Assembly (NCBI RefSeq): GCF_023715505.1
Contig: NZ_JAMBOH010000002.1
Coordinates: 310,001-374,000 of the forward strand
Source of the DNA: Neobacillus cucumis
GTDB lineage: Bacteria > Bacillota > Bacilli > Bacillales_B > DSM-18226
Direction: 5' to 3'
DNA: 64,000 nt
Numbering within the stretch: position 1 is the stretch's first letter; each line of letters starts with the position of its first letter. The notes beneath the pieces were generated by a model. The model was not told the DNA's origin. It saw only the letters and a list, made by a program, of their open reading frames with translations, and ran no database searches. The translations under genes were made by a program, and so were the position numbers. Shown here in pieces: positions 26,835 through 36,336 of this stretch.

Positions 26835-28970
26835 TTAGCTATCCCACTCACCGAACTTTACTTCGTAGATATTACCGCTAGTACTTCCATGTATGGCATA
26901 AATTTTTGTGGTATCTAAAGTACCGATCACATTGGTTAGATATGTGTAGTTAATTACGTTTGTTGAATCAAATGGGAATGTTTTAACGGCAACTTCGTTA
27001 TCATTAACAAATGCTTTCATTTTTCCCCCCCAATATTCAAATCTAAAATCATAAAGTGTATTACGATTTAATCCGTATGATGGACCTATTTTGTAAATAC
27101 CATGACCAACTCCATTTATAACAGCACCAACAACAGGTAAGCCAACTGATTCGTTACCAACCGTTCCTTTATAAGCAATTGCAAAATTAGGTTTTAACGT
27201 TGTAATAGACATCCCCCAAGCGGTGCCGTTCCAGTTATAAGTAGTTCCATTCGCATCAGTTCTTAATTGGTTATAACTAGGGGATGAATTCCCCCAACTT
27301 GTTTTACCAGTAAAATCTTGATCATTAATCAATAGTATTTTTTCAACTTTAGCACTATATTGTTTTGTCCACATAAGTGTTCCTGTTGGCGGGTTAACTA
27401 CACCACCAGCTCCAGTCCCACCAGTGCTTATTTGCGATACTACATATTGAAGACTAGCCAAATCTGTCCTTAAATTAGAGATTATATATTCAATATATTT
27501 TCCACTATAGCTAAAGATAGAGGACTTTGCACCATCACGGTTTTTGTAAGAAACATACCCTAGGCCCCCTCTTATAAACCAATAATTAACATCAGCATAG
27601 GAATTTTCAGATTCGTCCATATACATTAACAATAACCTCTTTTTATCATCAATCGAAACACATGGGGAATGAAAGTCTTCGCTATTTGATGCATTTGCAT
27701 AAACAGTTGTTTCTTTTAACGTAAAGTTATCATTGAGAGCATTCTCAATTGTTGCAATATAGTGAGTTATACTACCTGATTGTCCAGTGTTCACACTAGC
27801 AGTCGTTGAATAATATCTTGAGGCTGCGAATACCTCTACAACGCCATCATGAACATATGCAGTAGCTCCTGACGCGTTCATATTAAGAATAGAAGTAGAA
27901 TTTTTATAATTTGTCCATGTTGCCCCGTTATCAGCAGAAAACGAGATTAGAGCAGGTTCAGGAGCACTACCAGCAGGTGCTCCGCCAGTGGTTCTTCGTG
28001 CAAGACTGATTAGTTTGTTAGGTGATACTTCTATAATACAAGGCTCAGCGCTAGTCGTGCCGCTAGGATAACTAGTACCTACAGGTACAAATGTCCAATT
28101 GCCCCCATTGTCATCCGAATACATGAGTTTTCCACGAACTTCAGATTGTGCTCCAAACCCGCAAATCAATCTACCGTTAGATAATTTCGTAATTCCCCAA
28201 ATATTGCTAGAAGTTGTTAAACTATTGCTGGGACTTACTACTATTCTCCCCTGGTTTACCCAAGTCTCCCCACCATCAACCGACGTAATTCTGTGATAAA
28301 TACCATCTTTTCTAAGGAGATACATATAGGTTCCATCTTCGAATACCATAAAGTTATTAGCGGAAGTTACATCAAACGTGACCGGATTCCCGCTAGAATC
28401 AACCACTGAAATAAGCTTTGGTGTGATGGATAAAAGTGTATCAGGATTAATCGTACAAAAATATTGGTTTAACATAGAAAATACGTGAGCATTAGCCCCG
28501 TTAATTAGAACAACGTAAACCCCTCTTGTTTTATCAAATTGTAGATTGCTAGGACACCACGCATTATACTTTGCTGGTGGATTAAATAATTCACCTATTG
28601 GCTCAGTTTTATAAACCTCTAATGCAGTTCTGCCTGTACTACCAGAAACAGATATAGTACCATCACTACCTACAGTAATACCGTTACCTACCTTTACCCC
28701 GCCCAATGTAGTTGTACTAGCTTTAGGCAATGTGTAGGCAGAGGGTATAAGGGGTTTGTTTAGTAAATCATTATAACTACCGGTAGTTGCTACTGTAGAA
28801 AAACTTGGCTTACCTGAAATGTTTGCCCATGAAAAGTTATTTACTAAAACATTTCCTCCAGCTGTACCAATGTAAAGTTCTTTTGTGTCCAAACAAAAAC
28901 CAAACTCACCCTCACTTAAAACTGGTAGATCCGCTTTTAATCCTCTGCGGATTTGAATTTTTTCTGTCAT
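26835..28970 (-). CDS. Tail-fibre-like protein with sialidase (Asp-box) repeats
   Basis: 711 residues. Residues 1-45 (IQIRRGLKADLPVLSEGEFG) match the N-terminal module of phage tail fibres and receptor-binding proteins. Residues 80-110 (LPKASTTTLGGVKVGNGI) are a typical fibre linker. Three Asp boxes follow: SVDGGETW (230-237), SDDNGGNW (285-292) and SADNGATW (345-352), suggesting a sialidase-type propeller to about residue 470. The last 180 residues may be a lectin-like domain. There is no signal peptide and no phage structural gene nearby. In an ulosonic-acid polysaccharide locus it could be a glycosidase trimming or releasing that polymer, or a phage-derived fragment. Catalytic residues are not assigned. 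Confidence 0.65.
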   Translation of the reverse strand: MTEKIQIRRGLKADLPVLSEGEFGFCLDTKELYIGTAGGNVLVNNFSWANISGKPSFSTVATTGSYNDLLNKPLIPSAYTLPKASTTTLGGVKVGNGITVGSDGTISVSGSTGRTALEVYKTEPIGELFNPPAKYNAWCPSNLQFDKTRGVYVVLINGANAHVFSMLNQYFCTINPDTLLSITPKLISVVDSSGNPVTFDVTSANNFMVFEDGTYMYLLRKDGIYHRITSVDGGETWVNQGRIVVSPSNSLTTSSNIWGITKLSNGRLICGFGAQSEVRGKLMYSDDNGGNWTFVPVGTSYPSGTTSAEPCIIEVSPNKLISLARRTTGGAPAGSAPEPALISFSADNGATWTNYKNSTSILNMNASGATAYVHDGVVEVFAASRYYSTTASVNTGQSGSITHYIATIENALNDNFTLKETTVYANASNSEDFHSPCVSIDDKKRLLLMYMDESENSYADVNYWFIRGGLGYVSYKNRDGAKSSIFSYSGKYIEYIISNLRTDLASLQYVVSQISTGGTGAGGVVNPPTGTLMWTKQYSAKVEKILLINDQDFTGKTSWGNSSPSYNQLRTDANGTTYNWNGTAWGMSITTLKPNFAIAYKGTVGNESVGLPVVGAVINGVGHGIYKIGPSYGLNRNTLYDFRFEYWGGKMKAFVNDNEVAVKTFPFDSTNVINYTYLTNVIGTLDTTKIYAIHGSTSGNIYEVKFGEWDS

Positions 28971-28988
28971 GTTCTCAACCCTCTTATT

Positions 28989-30671
28989 TTATAATAAATT
29001 GTTATTAATAAGGTGAACTTCATAGGCTGCATCTGGGTGGTTCTTCCCTGTGGTATAAAGAATTTCTTTAAGTGTATTTTCCGCGAAATATGAATCTCCT
29101 TGAGTTCCTAGGTGCATATTAAACTGCCCTGCTGTGCCACCCTTGCCATTAAATGAATTCCGAAAAATCCGCCAATTTTGCGTTCTTTCCCATATATATA
29201 TATAGGATTTATTAAAGGTGTTATCAAAAATGGAGTGGTTTGCTCCTGCTGTCGTAACAATACCTAATGTGGAGTCAAATGTATTGTTCTTTACGATATC
29301 GCCCACCATTGCATCCCAGCCATCTTCCCAGACAATATCACACCCCGGTAATCTTCCACCATTACCTGAGAATGAATTTCCTGATATAGTCCAATCTTGT
29401 CCACCAGTCATTGCTAATCCTGAAGTCCAACTGTCTGAAAGGATAGAGTTTTTAATAAAACATTTACGAGGTATTCCTAATGTTCGGATAAAAGCAACTG
29501 CATCTTTATAATCTGTATCACCCGAATTAGGGGCAGTATCTTGATATACAACAATCTTTGCATAATATGCATTTTGAGGCTTATCGTAGCAGTAATATTG
29601 CCAGTTGTAAGGTTGGACTTCTATGAATTGATGATTGATATCATAAAAGTAAATGCTATATAATCGTGATCGCAAGAATCGATAATCCCAATAGCCTTGA
29701 TTATAGCCCACCATAAAATAGTTTCCTAAACGTGATATATCAACAAAGTTAGGTGTGCGGAAATGATAAGTAACGATATTATCATCATTAACACCTGAAT
29801 TATCAATATTACCCGGTTCAAAATTGGAATAGGTAAACCAAGCATCACCAGTGCCATCTTTCATGCGTTTTGTTGATGTTTTGACATTAAAACCAGGTGA
29901 TTTACTAAAAGTGCATAATTCAATCCCGGATTTATAGGCATCACCAATGAGTAAAGAAACACAATCTTCATGCGATCCTGCAATAGTTGTAAAGTCCCTT
30001 TCTCCATAAACATGTGCGTTAATAAACTTTGTATATTGGACGTTATCCAATTTAAACATTTCATAACCTGTCGATGTTTTAGTACTAATTTCAATGTTTA
30101 TCTTGGAATTGTTAAAGTCAATTATCATATTGCTAGGGAAATTAACTGTTCCTGCCATCGGTGTAACTAGATAGGTTCCATATGGGAATACAATCTTTTT
30201 ATACTCCATTGACTTGGCGAAGGTTAAAGCATTAATAATACCATTTGTAGTTTCAGTTGAATGAGTATTATCTAAATAAATATCATATCTTGAAGCTGTT
30301 ACGTAATATATATCTGTTGGTGCTATGGTTTGTGTTATTGGCTCTTTAACCTCAACTTTAAAACTCTTAGAATATATTCTTGTAGGATCATAAGCTGTAA
30401 TAGTTGAAGTTCCTTGCGAAATACCTTCTATAACCCCATAATTTATCGTGCATACTTCAGGGTTCGATGTTTCCCATTCAACTATATTGCTGTCCATCAC
30501 ATCATATGGGTATATTGTAGCCATAGCGGAGAAGTTTTCTCCTACTTCAAGGATCTCAATGCTTTTATTTATAGACATGCCTGGAAATATTCCACCATCT
30601 ATTAGTTCTATTTTAAATGTTCCGCAATCCACTAATGAATCCGGAGTTTCTGTAAATAATCCACCATCCAC
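28989..30671 (-). CDS. Ig-like plus right-handed beta-helix protein, tailspike-like
   Basis: 560 residues, starting at a GTG behind GGAGGTGA that overlaps the stop of an upstream short frame. Residues about 35-110 resemble a bacterial Ig-like (Big_2) domain (EWETSNPEVCTINYGVIEGISQGTSTITAYD without the break). From 125 on there is a pectate-lyase-3/tailspike type beta-helix: GIINALTFAKSMEYKKIVFPYGTY, NMIIDFNNSKINI, then repeated ISGNSF/NNTFD/IFDNTFN turns. Such helices are common in phage polysaccharide depolymerases and in EPS lyases. No secretion signal is present. It is co-transcribed with the following sialidase-like gene (18-base gap). Confidence 0.6.
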   Translation of the reverse strand: MDGGLFTETPDSLVDCGTFKIELIDGGIFPGMSINKSIEILEVGENFSAMATIYPYDVMDSNIVEWETSNPEVCTINYGVIEGISQGTSTITAYDPTRIYSKSFKVEVKEPITQTIAPTDIYYVTASRYDIYLDNTHSTETTNGIINALTFAKSMEYKKIVFPYGTYLVTPMAGTVNFPSNMIIDFNNSKINIEISTKTSTGYEMFKLDNVQYTKFINAHVYGERDFTTIAGSHEDCVSLLIGDAYKSGIELCTFSKSPGFNVKTSTKRMKDGTGDAWFTYSNFEPGNIDNSGVNDDNIVTYHFRTPNFVDISRLGNYFMVGYNQGYWDYRFLRSRLYSIYFYDINHQFIEVQPYNWQYYCYDKPQNAYYAKIVVYQDTAPNSGDTDYKDAVAFIRTLGIPRKCFIKNSILSDSWTSGLAMTGGQDWTISGNSFSGNGGRLPGCDIVWEDGWDAMVGDIVKNNTFDSTLGIVTTAGANHSIFDNTFNKSYIYIWERTQNWRIFRNSFNGKGGTAGQFNMHLGTQGDSYFAENTLKEILYTTGKNHPDAAYEVHLINNNLL

Positions 30672-31416
30672 TAAAATTCACCTCCATCATCTTTTACTGT
30701 ACTGATTGATTGCTCTAAATAATTAGTTAAAGTTTGTCCCACCAACGCTTGTACTTGTTACTGATTCTATGCTTGTCCTGCTTTTTGGACTAGTCTGACT
30801 ATATCTCCACCTTTTGCTAATGATATCTTAGCATCGCTCAAAAATACCACTTTTAGTTCTACCATCAAAGAAGTAAACCCTAAGCATTAGCATTTAAGGT
30901 GGCTGCTAATCAAATCTTTTTGTGATTAATTATATATATATGAATATTAGGATATTTTGTGATTATTTATATACAACTTCCAAACATGGAAATATACAAT
31001 AAAGATTTATTATTAAATTAAATTGTTCTGTGTTTGTTTCCCAGGAATCTACTGAATATTTATGTTTTAGATTAATTTACTTGAATGTAAAAAATTCACA
31101 CCTTATAACGGAAAGTGTAGAACATTTTAATATAAAATTATCAAGTAAAAAACATTATTCCTTAAGTCTTCCTGATTTTATTAAATATAATTGATGATTT
31201 GATATATACGACCATGTATCAACGGGGACTTCGACTACATTAGCAATACAAGAGACTATCTCCCCCATTGTATTCATATGAGTGAAAACGATATAAGAAA
31301 AGGTATGCTAAGTGAGGAAAAACGGGAATTGGAATTGACGAGATTATAGGATAAAGGAAGAGAAAGTTACCCCACCTTTTAATAAGAAGAGTGGGGATAA
31401 TCTATAACAAAAGTTT
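30672..31416. other. AT-rich intergenic region with small frames
   Basis: The minus strand has a 33-codon frame, MVELKVVFLSDAKISLAKGG onward (ends near 30771), with a weak ribosome site. A second frame of about 24 codons (VGQTLTNYLEQSISTVKDDG) ends in TAG overlapping the GTG of the beta-helix gene. These may be the tail end of a decayed phage-like operon. At 31370-31396 CCCCAC/GTGGGG forms a hairpin after the HAD gene, without a T run. A plus-strand frame (SENDIRKGMLSEEKRELELT) near 31280 was not identified. The remainder is AT-rich with nothing I can support. Confidence 0.4.
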
Positions 31417-32118
31417 TCAAATAGGAACATACTTTGTGTTTTCAGATTTATGACTACTATAAATAAGGTCTTTAAGTGTACTAATAACCTTTTTAGATTC
31501 TTTTCTACATATGAGATCTTGTTCTTCAGACTGGACTGTATATCTTGACATATAAACAAAATCTATATCATGTTCTTTTGCCGTTTTCATATCTGAAAAT
31601 GCATCGCCTATAAAAACGGCCTTTTTGTCAGGATGATTTTTCAATATAATGGATGTACACTCTAGTTTAGTTTTCGGAGATCCAAATATTCCGTTAAAAT
31701 ATTTGCTTAGATTTCTTTCCATAAAAACTTCATTCAGTTCTTTCTCATCACTTCCAGAAGCTACATATAAGTTTTTATTTTGGTTAGATAACTCTGACAG
31801 TAAATTTTCACAGCCCGGCGTAATGTCTGCATATTCATAAATTTCTTTGCAAATCTTTGCAAAATTGTTTAAAAAGATTTTATACTTTTCTTCTTGAAAA
31901 GGCTCGTTTGCAAAGTCACTTAAAAACTCTTTAAATTTTACATATCTTGAGATTCCAAATGTCTTTCTACAATAGTTAACAAAGGTGTCAACAATTTCAG
32001 AAGAGTAACCTCCTACAGCTTTACCAAACGCTTCACATTTTAAAAGATTTACATCAATTAGTACTCCATCACAATCAAAGATGATGATATCATATTGGCT
32101 TAAAAAAGGTGTTTTCAT
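31417..32118 (-). CDS. HAD-family phosphatase
   Basis: 233 residues with the HAD motifs: nucleophile DIIIFDCDGVLID near residue 14, LYVASGSDEKE, and the C-terminal acidic motif AVFIGDAFSDMKTAKEH. The cap insertion is of the beta-phosphoglucomutase type. It is the last gene of the Kdo operon, after a second cytidylyltransferase and the aldolase fusion. In the parallel KDO route KdsC removes the phosphate before CMP activation, so this protein may do the same for a second ulosonic acid. Substrate unknown. Confidence 0.75.
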   Translation of the reverse strand: MKTPFLSQYDIIIFDCDGVLIDVNLLKCEAFGKAVGGYSSEIVDTFVNYCRKTFGISRYVKFKEFLSDFANEPFQEEKYKIFLNNFAKICKEIYEYADITPGCENLLSELSNQNKNLYVASGSDEKELNEVFMERNLSKYFNGIFGSPKTKLECTSIILKNHPDKKAVFIGDAFSDMKTAKEHDIDFVYMSRYTVQSEEQDLICRKESKKVISTLKDLIYSSHKSENTKYVPI

Positions 32119-32198
32119 TTTTTAACTCCTCTTTATTTTTTCATATTAACAGCAGCTTATGATAACAAGTATCTAGGCCACAGATCTCTGTTAAAACG

Positions 32199-32939
32199 TT
32201 ATACATTTAAAAGATTACGTTCACGTATAGCTGTTTCTACACGTTGAATATCATCTGGAGTATCAACAGCAATAGAATCGTTAGAAAGTTCCAGCATTCG
32301 AACATCCCATCCTAATTCCAAAAAGCGAAGTATTTCAATATCTTCAATACTCTCGAGTTTCGTTTTCTCTAAAACCGAAGCAAAATCTTTTAATGCCTTT
32401 CTCGGAAACGCATATGCACAAACCTGACGCCACGCTTTATCAAAACCTTGATCTTTATTAGAAGGGATAGTGGATCTCGACATATAAAGTAAGCGTCCAT
32501 CTGGACGGAAGACTACCTTTGGTATTGTTGCACTTCTGAATAAACTTTCGTCGGTTATTTCACAATACCCATTTAATACTTCTCCAGGATATTTTTTTAT
32601 ATTAGAAATTAATAAGTCTAGGTCTTGGGGGTTGAATAATGGTTCATCACCTTGAACATTAATGAATACGTCTGCATCGATGTACTCCACACACTCTGCA
32701 ATTCTATCGGTACCAGTGAGACAATTACTTGAAGTCATAATAACTTGTATTCCATATAACCTACATGTATCCCTAATTCGTTCATCATCTGTTGCAACAT
32801 AGATTTTTTCAGCTGGACATGTTTTTATACATTGCTGATAAGTTCTTATAATCATAGGAATTCCAGACAATTCTATAAGGGGTTTGCCCGGTAATCTTGA
32901 AGATTGATAACGCGCCGGAATTATTACACAGTAATTCAT
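32199..32939 (-). CDS. CMP-ulosonate cytidylyltransferase, second KdsB homologue
   Basis: 246 residues with the KdsB signature IPARYQSSRLPGKPL, QGDEP in VFINVQGDEPLF and the Asp-rich C-terminus (NDSIAVDTPDDIQRVE). It activates a 3-deoxy-ulosonic acid with CTP. It is clearly diverged from the other KdsB homologue at 38719-39471, so the two probably serve different acids. Its neighbours are an aldolase fusion and a HAD phosphatase, which form a natural three-gene synthesis and activation unit. The identity of the acid cannot be read from the sequence. Confidence 0.85.
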   Translation of the reverse strand: MNYCVIIPARYQSSRLPGKPLIELSGIPMIIRTYQQCIKTCPAEKIYVATDDERIRDTCRLYGIQVIMTSSNCLTGTDRIAECVEYIDADVFINVQGDEPLFNPQDLDLLISNIKKYPGEVLNGYCEITDESLFRSATIPKVVFRPDGRLLYMSRSTIPSNKDQGFDKAWRQVCAYAFPRKALKDFASVLEKTKLESIEDIEILRFLELGWDVRMLELSNDSIAVDTPDDIQRVETAIRERNLLNV

Positions 32940-32950
32940 TATTTTACCTC

Positions 32951-34558
32951 CTAATAAGCATAAACTGAACTGGTTCTGATATCGTATTGTGTTGGTGTAA
33001 TTGAGATTAATGCTGGTGTATTGGGAACACTTGTGAAGTTTAACAACAATTTATTTACTTCACTAGTCCTAGGGTCGTCAGCTCCATAGCCATCAAACCC
33101 TGCCAGAAGAATCCTGGAAGCTTTACCACTTGTTGCAATCGCTAAAGCATATGAAAATACTAACGAATTAGGTAATACACAATGATTAGATTCAAACCTA
33201 AATGTATTTTCTTGAATGGATATACCAAAATCTAATAACTGTTTTCCTTGAAAAGCCGTTATAATGTTTTCAGATAACATTGAAGCTGGAATTACTAAAG
33301 GTTGTGGTAAAACTGAATGCATGGCACTATCTGCGAGGATTCGAACTGGATGACATGCAGCTCTAACATTAATTAAATCTGATGAAATAGATGATTGAGT
33401 ATTTAATGCAATAACATAGGGCCTGTTGGTTAGTATATAATTTTCTAATGCCTTCTTATGCTTTACTATATTTGGTCCCGCGCCAATTATTAGTACTTCC
33501 TTACCTGAAATTTCATCCGCTGGTATCCAAGTGCCTGATGGATTTCCAACATAAAAGTTACGTGCAGCTTCTAATGTATTAATGTTATACTTTTTACCAC
33601 CTTCTGATTTCAGATAATCAATAACAGCTAGGATATCTTCTTCGATATATCTGGAATCACTAAGCATTTCTTGTATATATGTTGGATGTATTCCATATTT
33701 ACCAGAAAGATAATAAAAAGCATTTGTTCCCCAGCCACATTTTTGTTGCATTGGTTTGAAGTATGATTCTATTATTTTCATCAATGGTGTTATATTGATT
33801 TTTAAATTTCGTTGCTCTTCTAATTCAATTGCTAGATATTCTGTTTTGGCATTCCCTGGCCCTCTTCCCATTCCAGTGACTGTTCCATCTATCCATGTCA
33901 CACCTTCTTCTACAGCTCTTATGGAGTTTGCTAACGCATACCCCATGTTGTCATGTGTATGAATGCCTAATGGTCCATTCCATGCTTCACGTATAGTTCG
34001 GATGATTCGGGCAGTCTCATCCGGGCTCAAGCTTCCAAGGCTATCCGCAAAATATAGAACATCTAATGGATAATGACTAGCTGCTAAGGCTAAGTTTTTT
34101 ATCTCCTCATCACTTCGATCTGCAATTTGCATAAGGTTAAATCCTACCATATAACCTTTATTCTTTAACCAATTCGCTGCAGGTAGTGCTTTTTCGAATT
34201 CGTGTACATGGCAAGCTATACGAACTAAACTTACAGGTGACTCAAGTGCTGGTACGAAAAGTTTCGATAATGCCTGATCCATACCATCTGGATGCTTTAG
34301 CAAATCACTTGCATTTACCATTACACCTAATCTTAATCCCTCAGGTATTATTAAATTTTTAATAAATCTATCTGTAGTATACGCACATGCTCCTTTAAAT
34401 CCATCTTTACTGAACCCTCTTAATCCTAATTCAACAAAGTCCGCAGAAATCTCACGCATTGCTTTTAAGTAATCTTGTATCATTGAAACATCAAAATCCC
34501 AAGAATTATAATATCCACCATCACGTAGTGTACAGTCTAATAACTTTATATTATTCAT
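32951..34558 (-). CDS. HMGL-type aldolase fused to a GT42/DUF115-like domain
   Basis: 535 residues. Residues 1-270 form an HMGL-like/DRE-TIM barrel: LLDCTLRDGGYYNSWDF (metal and substrate motif), FVELGLRGFSK, GIHTHDNMGYALANSI and WIDGTVTGMGRGPGNAKTE, as in 4-hydroxy-2-oxovalerate aldolases. After about residue 340 the sequence reads EVLIIGAGPNIVKHKKALEN, then LVFSYALAIATSGKASRILL and AGFDGYGADDPR, echoing the GNGPSL and GxDxxY motifs of the neighbouring GT42/DUF115-like proteins. The barrel could join pyruvate to an aldehyde to build an ulosonic acid. The ATG at 34558 behind GGAGGAG is preferred to the upstream in-frame codon. Confidence 0.7.
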   Translation of the reverse strand: MNNIKLLDCTLRDGGYYNSWDFDVSMIQDYLKAMREISADFVELGLRGFSKDGFKGACAYTTDRFIKNLIIPEGLRLGVMVNASDLLKHPDGMDQALSKLFVPALESPVSLVRIACHVHEFEKALPAANWLKNKGYMVGFNLMQIADRSDEEIKNLALAASHYPLDVLYFADSLGSLSPDETARIIRTIREAWNGPLGIHTHDNMGYALANSIRAVEEGVTWIDGTVTGMGRGPGNAKTEYLAIELEEQRNLKINITPLMKIIESYFKPMQQKCGWGTNAFYYLSGKYGIHPTYIQEMLSDSRYIEEDILAVIDYLKSEGGKKYNINTLEAARNFYVGNPSGTWIPADEISGKEVLIIGAGPNIVKHKKALENYILTNRPYVIALNTQSSISSDLINVRAACHPVRILADSAMHSVLPQPLVIPASMLSENIITAFQGKQLLDFGISIQENTFRFESNHCVLPNSLVFSYALAIATSGKASRILLAGFDGYGADDPRTSEVNKLLLNFTSVPNTPALISITPTQYDIRTSSVYAY

Positions 34559-34608
34559 AATTACTCCTCCATTTATGAGAATCAAATTAAAGTTAGAGAA
34601 TTGGATGG

Positions 34609-35496
34609 TTAAGCTAAACCTTGTCTCTTAAACTCAGTTGAAACTCCGATAAACTTACCATCATCATCAAATAAATCATCAAAATTAACACGTGGAAAAA
34701 CTTCGAGGTTGCCTCCCCGGGTGGCGTTATAAATCTCAATCCCGTTTTTGTCACAATAATTCTTTGCAGCAATGAAAGCATTTGTCATTAAATCAGTATT
34801 AGTGGATGGCTTTAGCTTATCATCAAACCATGAGTTATAATAATTACTATCAAAATGATCTTTACCTAGTAATTCTTTATTGATTTCATATGTACCATCT
34901 TCTTTTCTTTTTAAAGCATAATTATTATCAACTCCAATAAGGTAAATCTTTTTGAAGCCCATATAGGTTGCCAGTTGAATATTTACATATGTTACGGTTG
35001 CCTGTGTGAATGTCTTTTTAGAAATATCATTACTAAAATTCGGTAATCCATTATTATCTTTTTTTCTATAGCTTCTTAAAAATATATTATCTGTATTAAA
35101 ATACTTTTTAAGAGTGTCATAACCATAATTTGTTACTACTGCAAACAATTGTTTCTTTTCCATAGAGTTTACTTCTTTAAAAAATTTATTTGCCATTGAT
35201 GAATCACTAATTGTGTAATAATAGGGCTTCCAATTTGTTCTATCTAATATTAAATTAATTCTGTTAGACGAAAATGAAGGTAATCCATCTATGCGGTTCA
35301 AATCTCTTCCAGTTAGGCTTGGGCCATTACCTATGATGAAACAGCTTTCCCCTATATGAATATCCTTGAATACTCCCACTTTTTTTTGTAGTTTACTTAA
35401 TCTTCTGTTTATAAGAGGAATTCTTAAGTGGTTTTTCCATCGCCAAATAATAAAAGATAAAACATTGTTCACAGTTGTTTTTGCAATATTTAGCAC
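34609..35496 (-). CDS. GT42/DUF115-like putative CMP-sugar transferase A
   Basis: About 295 residues. Key segments are SCFIIGNGPSLTGRDLNRID, SSNRINLILDRTNWKPYYYT, ATVTYVNIQLATYMGFKKIY followed by LIGVDNNY, a KDHF His, and IYNATRGGNLEVFPRV. The order GNGPSL, N-(R/K)-I, (S/A)xTVxY, IYLIGxDxxY, His, resembles Campylobacter CstII sialyltransferases (family GT42) and the DUF115/Maf group, both tied to CMP-activated nonulosonic acids. In an operon that makes CMP-Kdo, a CMP-ulosonate transferase role is a good hypothesis. A GTG at 35496 behind GGAAGGTG is the likely start. Experimental activity for this subgroup is unknown to me. Confidence 0.6.
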   Translation of the reverse strand: MLNIAKTTVNNVLSFIIWRWKNHLRIPLINRRLSKLQKKVGVFKDIHIGESCFIIGNGPSLTGRDLNRIDGLPSFSSNRINLILDRTNWKPYYYTISDSSMANKFFKEVNSMEKKQLFAVVTNYGYDTLKKYFNTDNIFLRSYRKKDNNGLPNFSNDISKKTFTQATVTYVNIQLATYMGFKKIYLIGVDNNYALKRKEDGTYEINKELLGKDHFDSNYYNSWFDDKLKPSTNTDLMTNAFIAAKNYCDKNGIEIYNATRGGNLEVFPRVNFDDLFDDDGKFIGVSTEFKRQGLA

Positions 35497-35526
35497 AACA
35501 TAAACACCTTCCATTTTAATTATCAA

Positions 35527-36330
35527 TTAAAACAAACTATCATAATCCTTAGTCTCAAAAACATCTAAATACGAAACCCGGGTAGCATTAAATATTTTTT
35601 TTCCAGACCTTTCAAAGACAATCTTTGCTTTTTCCATTCCATAGTATATTTCATCAGGTGCCTGACCTGGTTTCTTTTCATCATTTCTAAAATAATCCTG
35701 ACTAAAATAATGCTCTGAATTGCTTGCCATTTTAAGAAAAGATAAATCTCTTGTTCTGGAAACTGCATCCTTGTAATTATAATCATGGCCAATCAAATAA
35801 ACTTCTGAAAATCCCATATAGAAAGCTATTTGAAGCATATGATATGAGACAGTCCCTGAAGAGTATAATGATTCCATAACTTTAGTTGAAAAAGTACCAC
35901 GTTTGTCTTTATAAAGATTATTATTAAAATAAATATCTGCGTTAAGTAATTTTTTATAAACTTTTAAAGTGAATTTCTTCTGTGCCTCAACCAAATTTAT
36001 TTCTTTTGCATTTTCCTCAAGTACAATGGGGTCAACAACCATATAAAATGTAGGCCTCCATGTAGTCTTGTTGAAAATTTTATAAATCTTATTAGAAGCA
36101 AATGTAAATTCACCTTTTAATCTTTCTAGATCCTCAGGTTTTAGACTGGGGCCATTTCCAATAATAAAACAGCGTTTACCCTTATATTTGTTTTTCAACC
36201 TTAGTATTTTGTAATTATTCTTAGTAAGAGGGATATTCATTTTTGAGAAAAAATTAACAATATTAAATTTAACTAAATAAAGGGAATTATAGATTCTTAA
36301 TAAACTCTTCTTTATTTGGGACACCCTCAT
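35527..36330 (-). CDS. GT42/DUF115-like putative CMP-sugar transferase B
   Basis: 267 residues. It shows RCFIIGNGPSLKPEDLERLK, ASNKIYKIFNKTTWRPTFYM, SGTVSYHMLQIAFYMGFSEVY then LIGHDYNY, EHYF (candidate catalytic His, as His188 in CstII) and IFNATRVSYLDVF. It is a paralogue of the proteins at 34609 and 39489. The conserved layout implies the same chemistry with different acceptors. The short N-terminal basic region has no membrane helix, so it is probably peripheral at the membrane. It follows kdsC directly. Confidence 0.6.
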   Translation of the reverse strand: MRVSQIKKSLLRIYNSLYLVKFNIVNFFSKMNIPLTKNNYKILRLKNKYKGKRCFIIGNGPSLKPEDLERLKGEFTFASNKIYKIFNKTTWRPTFYMVVDPIVLEENAKEINLVEAQKKFTLKVYKKLLNADIYFNNNLYKDKRGTFSTKVMESLYSSGTVSYHMLQIAFYMGFSEVYLIGHDYNYKDAVSRTRDLSFLKMASNSEHYFSQDYFRNDEKKPGQAPDEIYYGMEKAKIVFERSGKKIFNATRVSYLDVFETKDYDSLF

Positions 36331-36336
36331 TCTTCA

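Noticed and set aside
31260..31350. Possible transposase fragment on the plus strand (SENDIRKGMLSEEKRELELT)
   Set aside because: It is too short and lacks any firm family motif or inverted repeats; no insertion-sequence ends were seen nearby.
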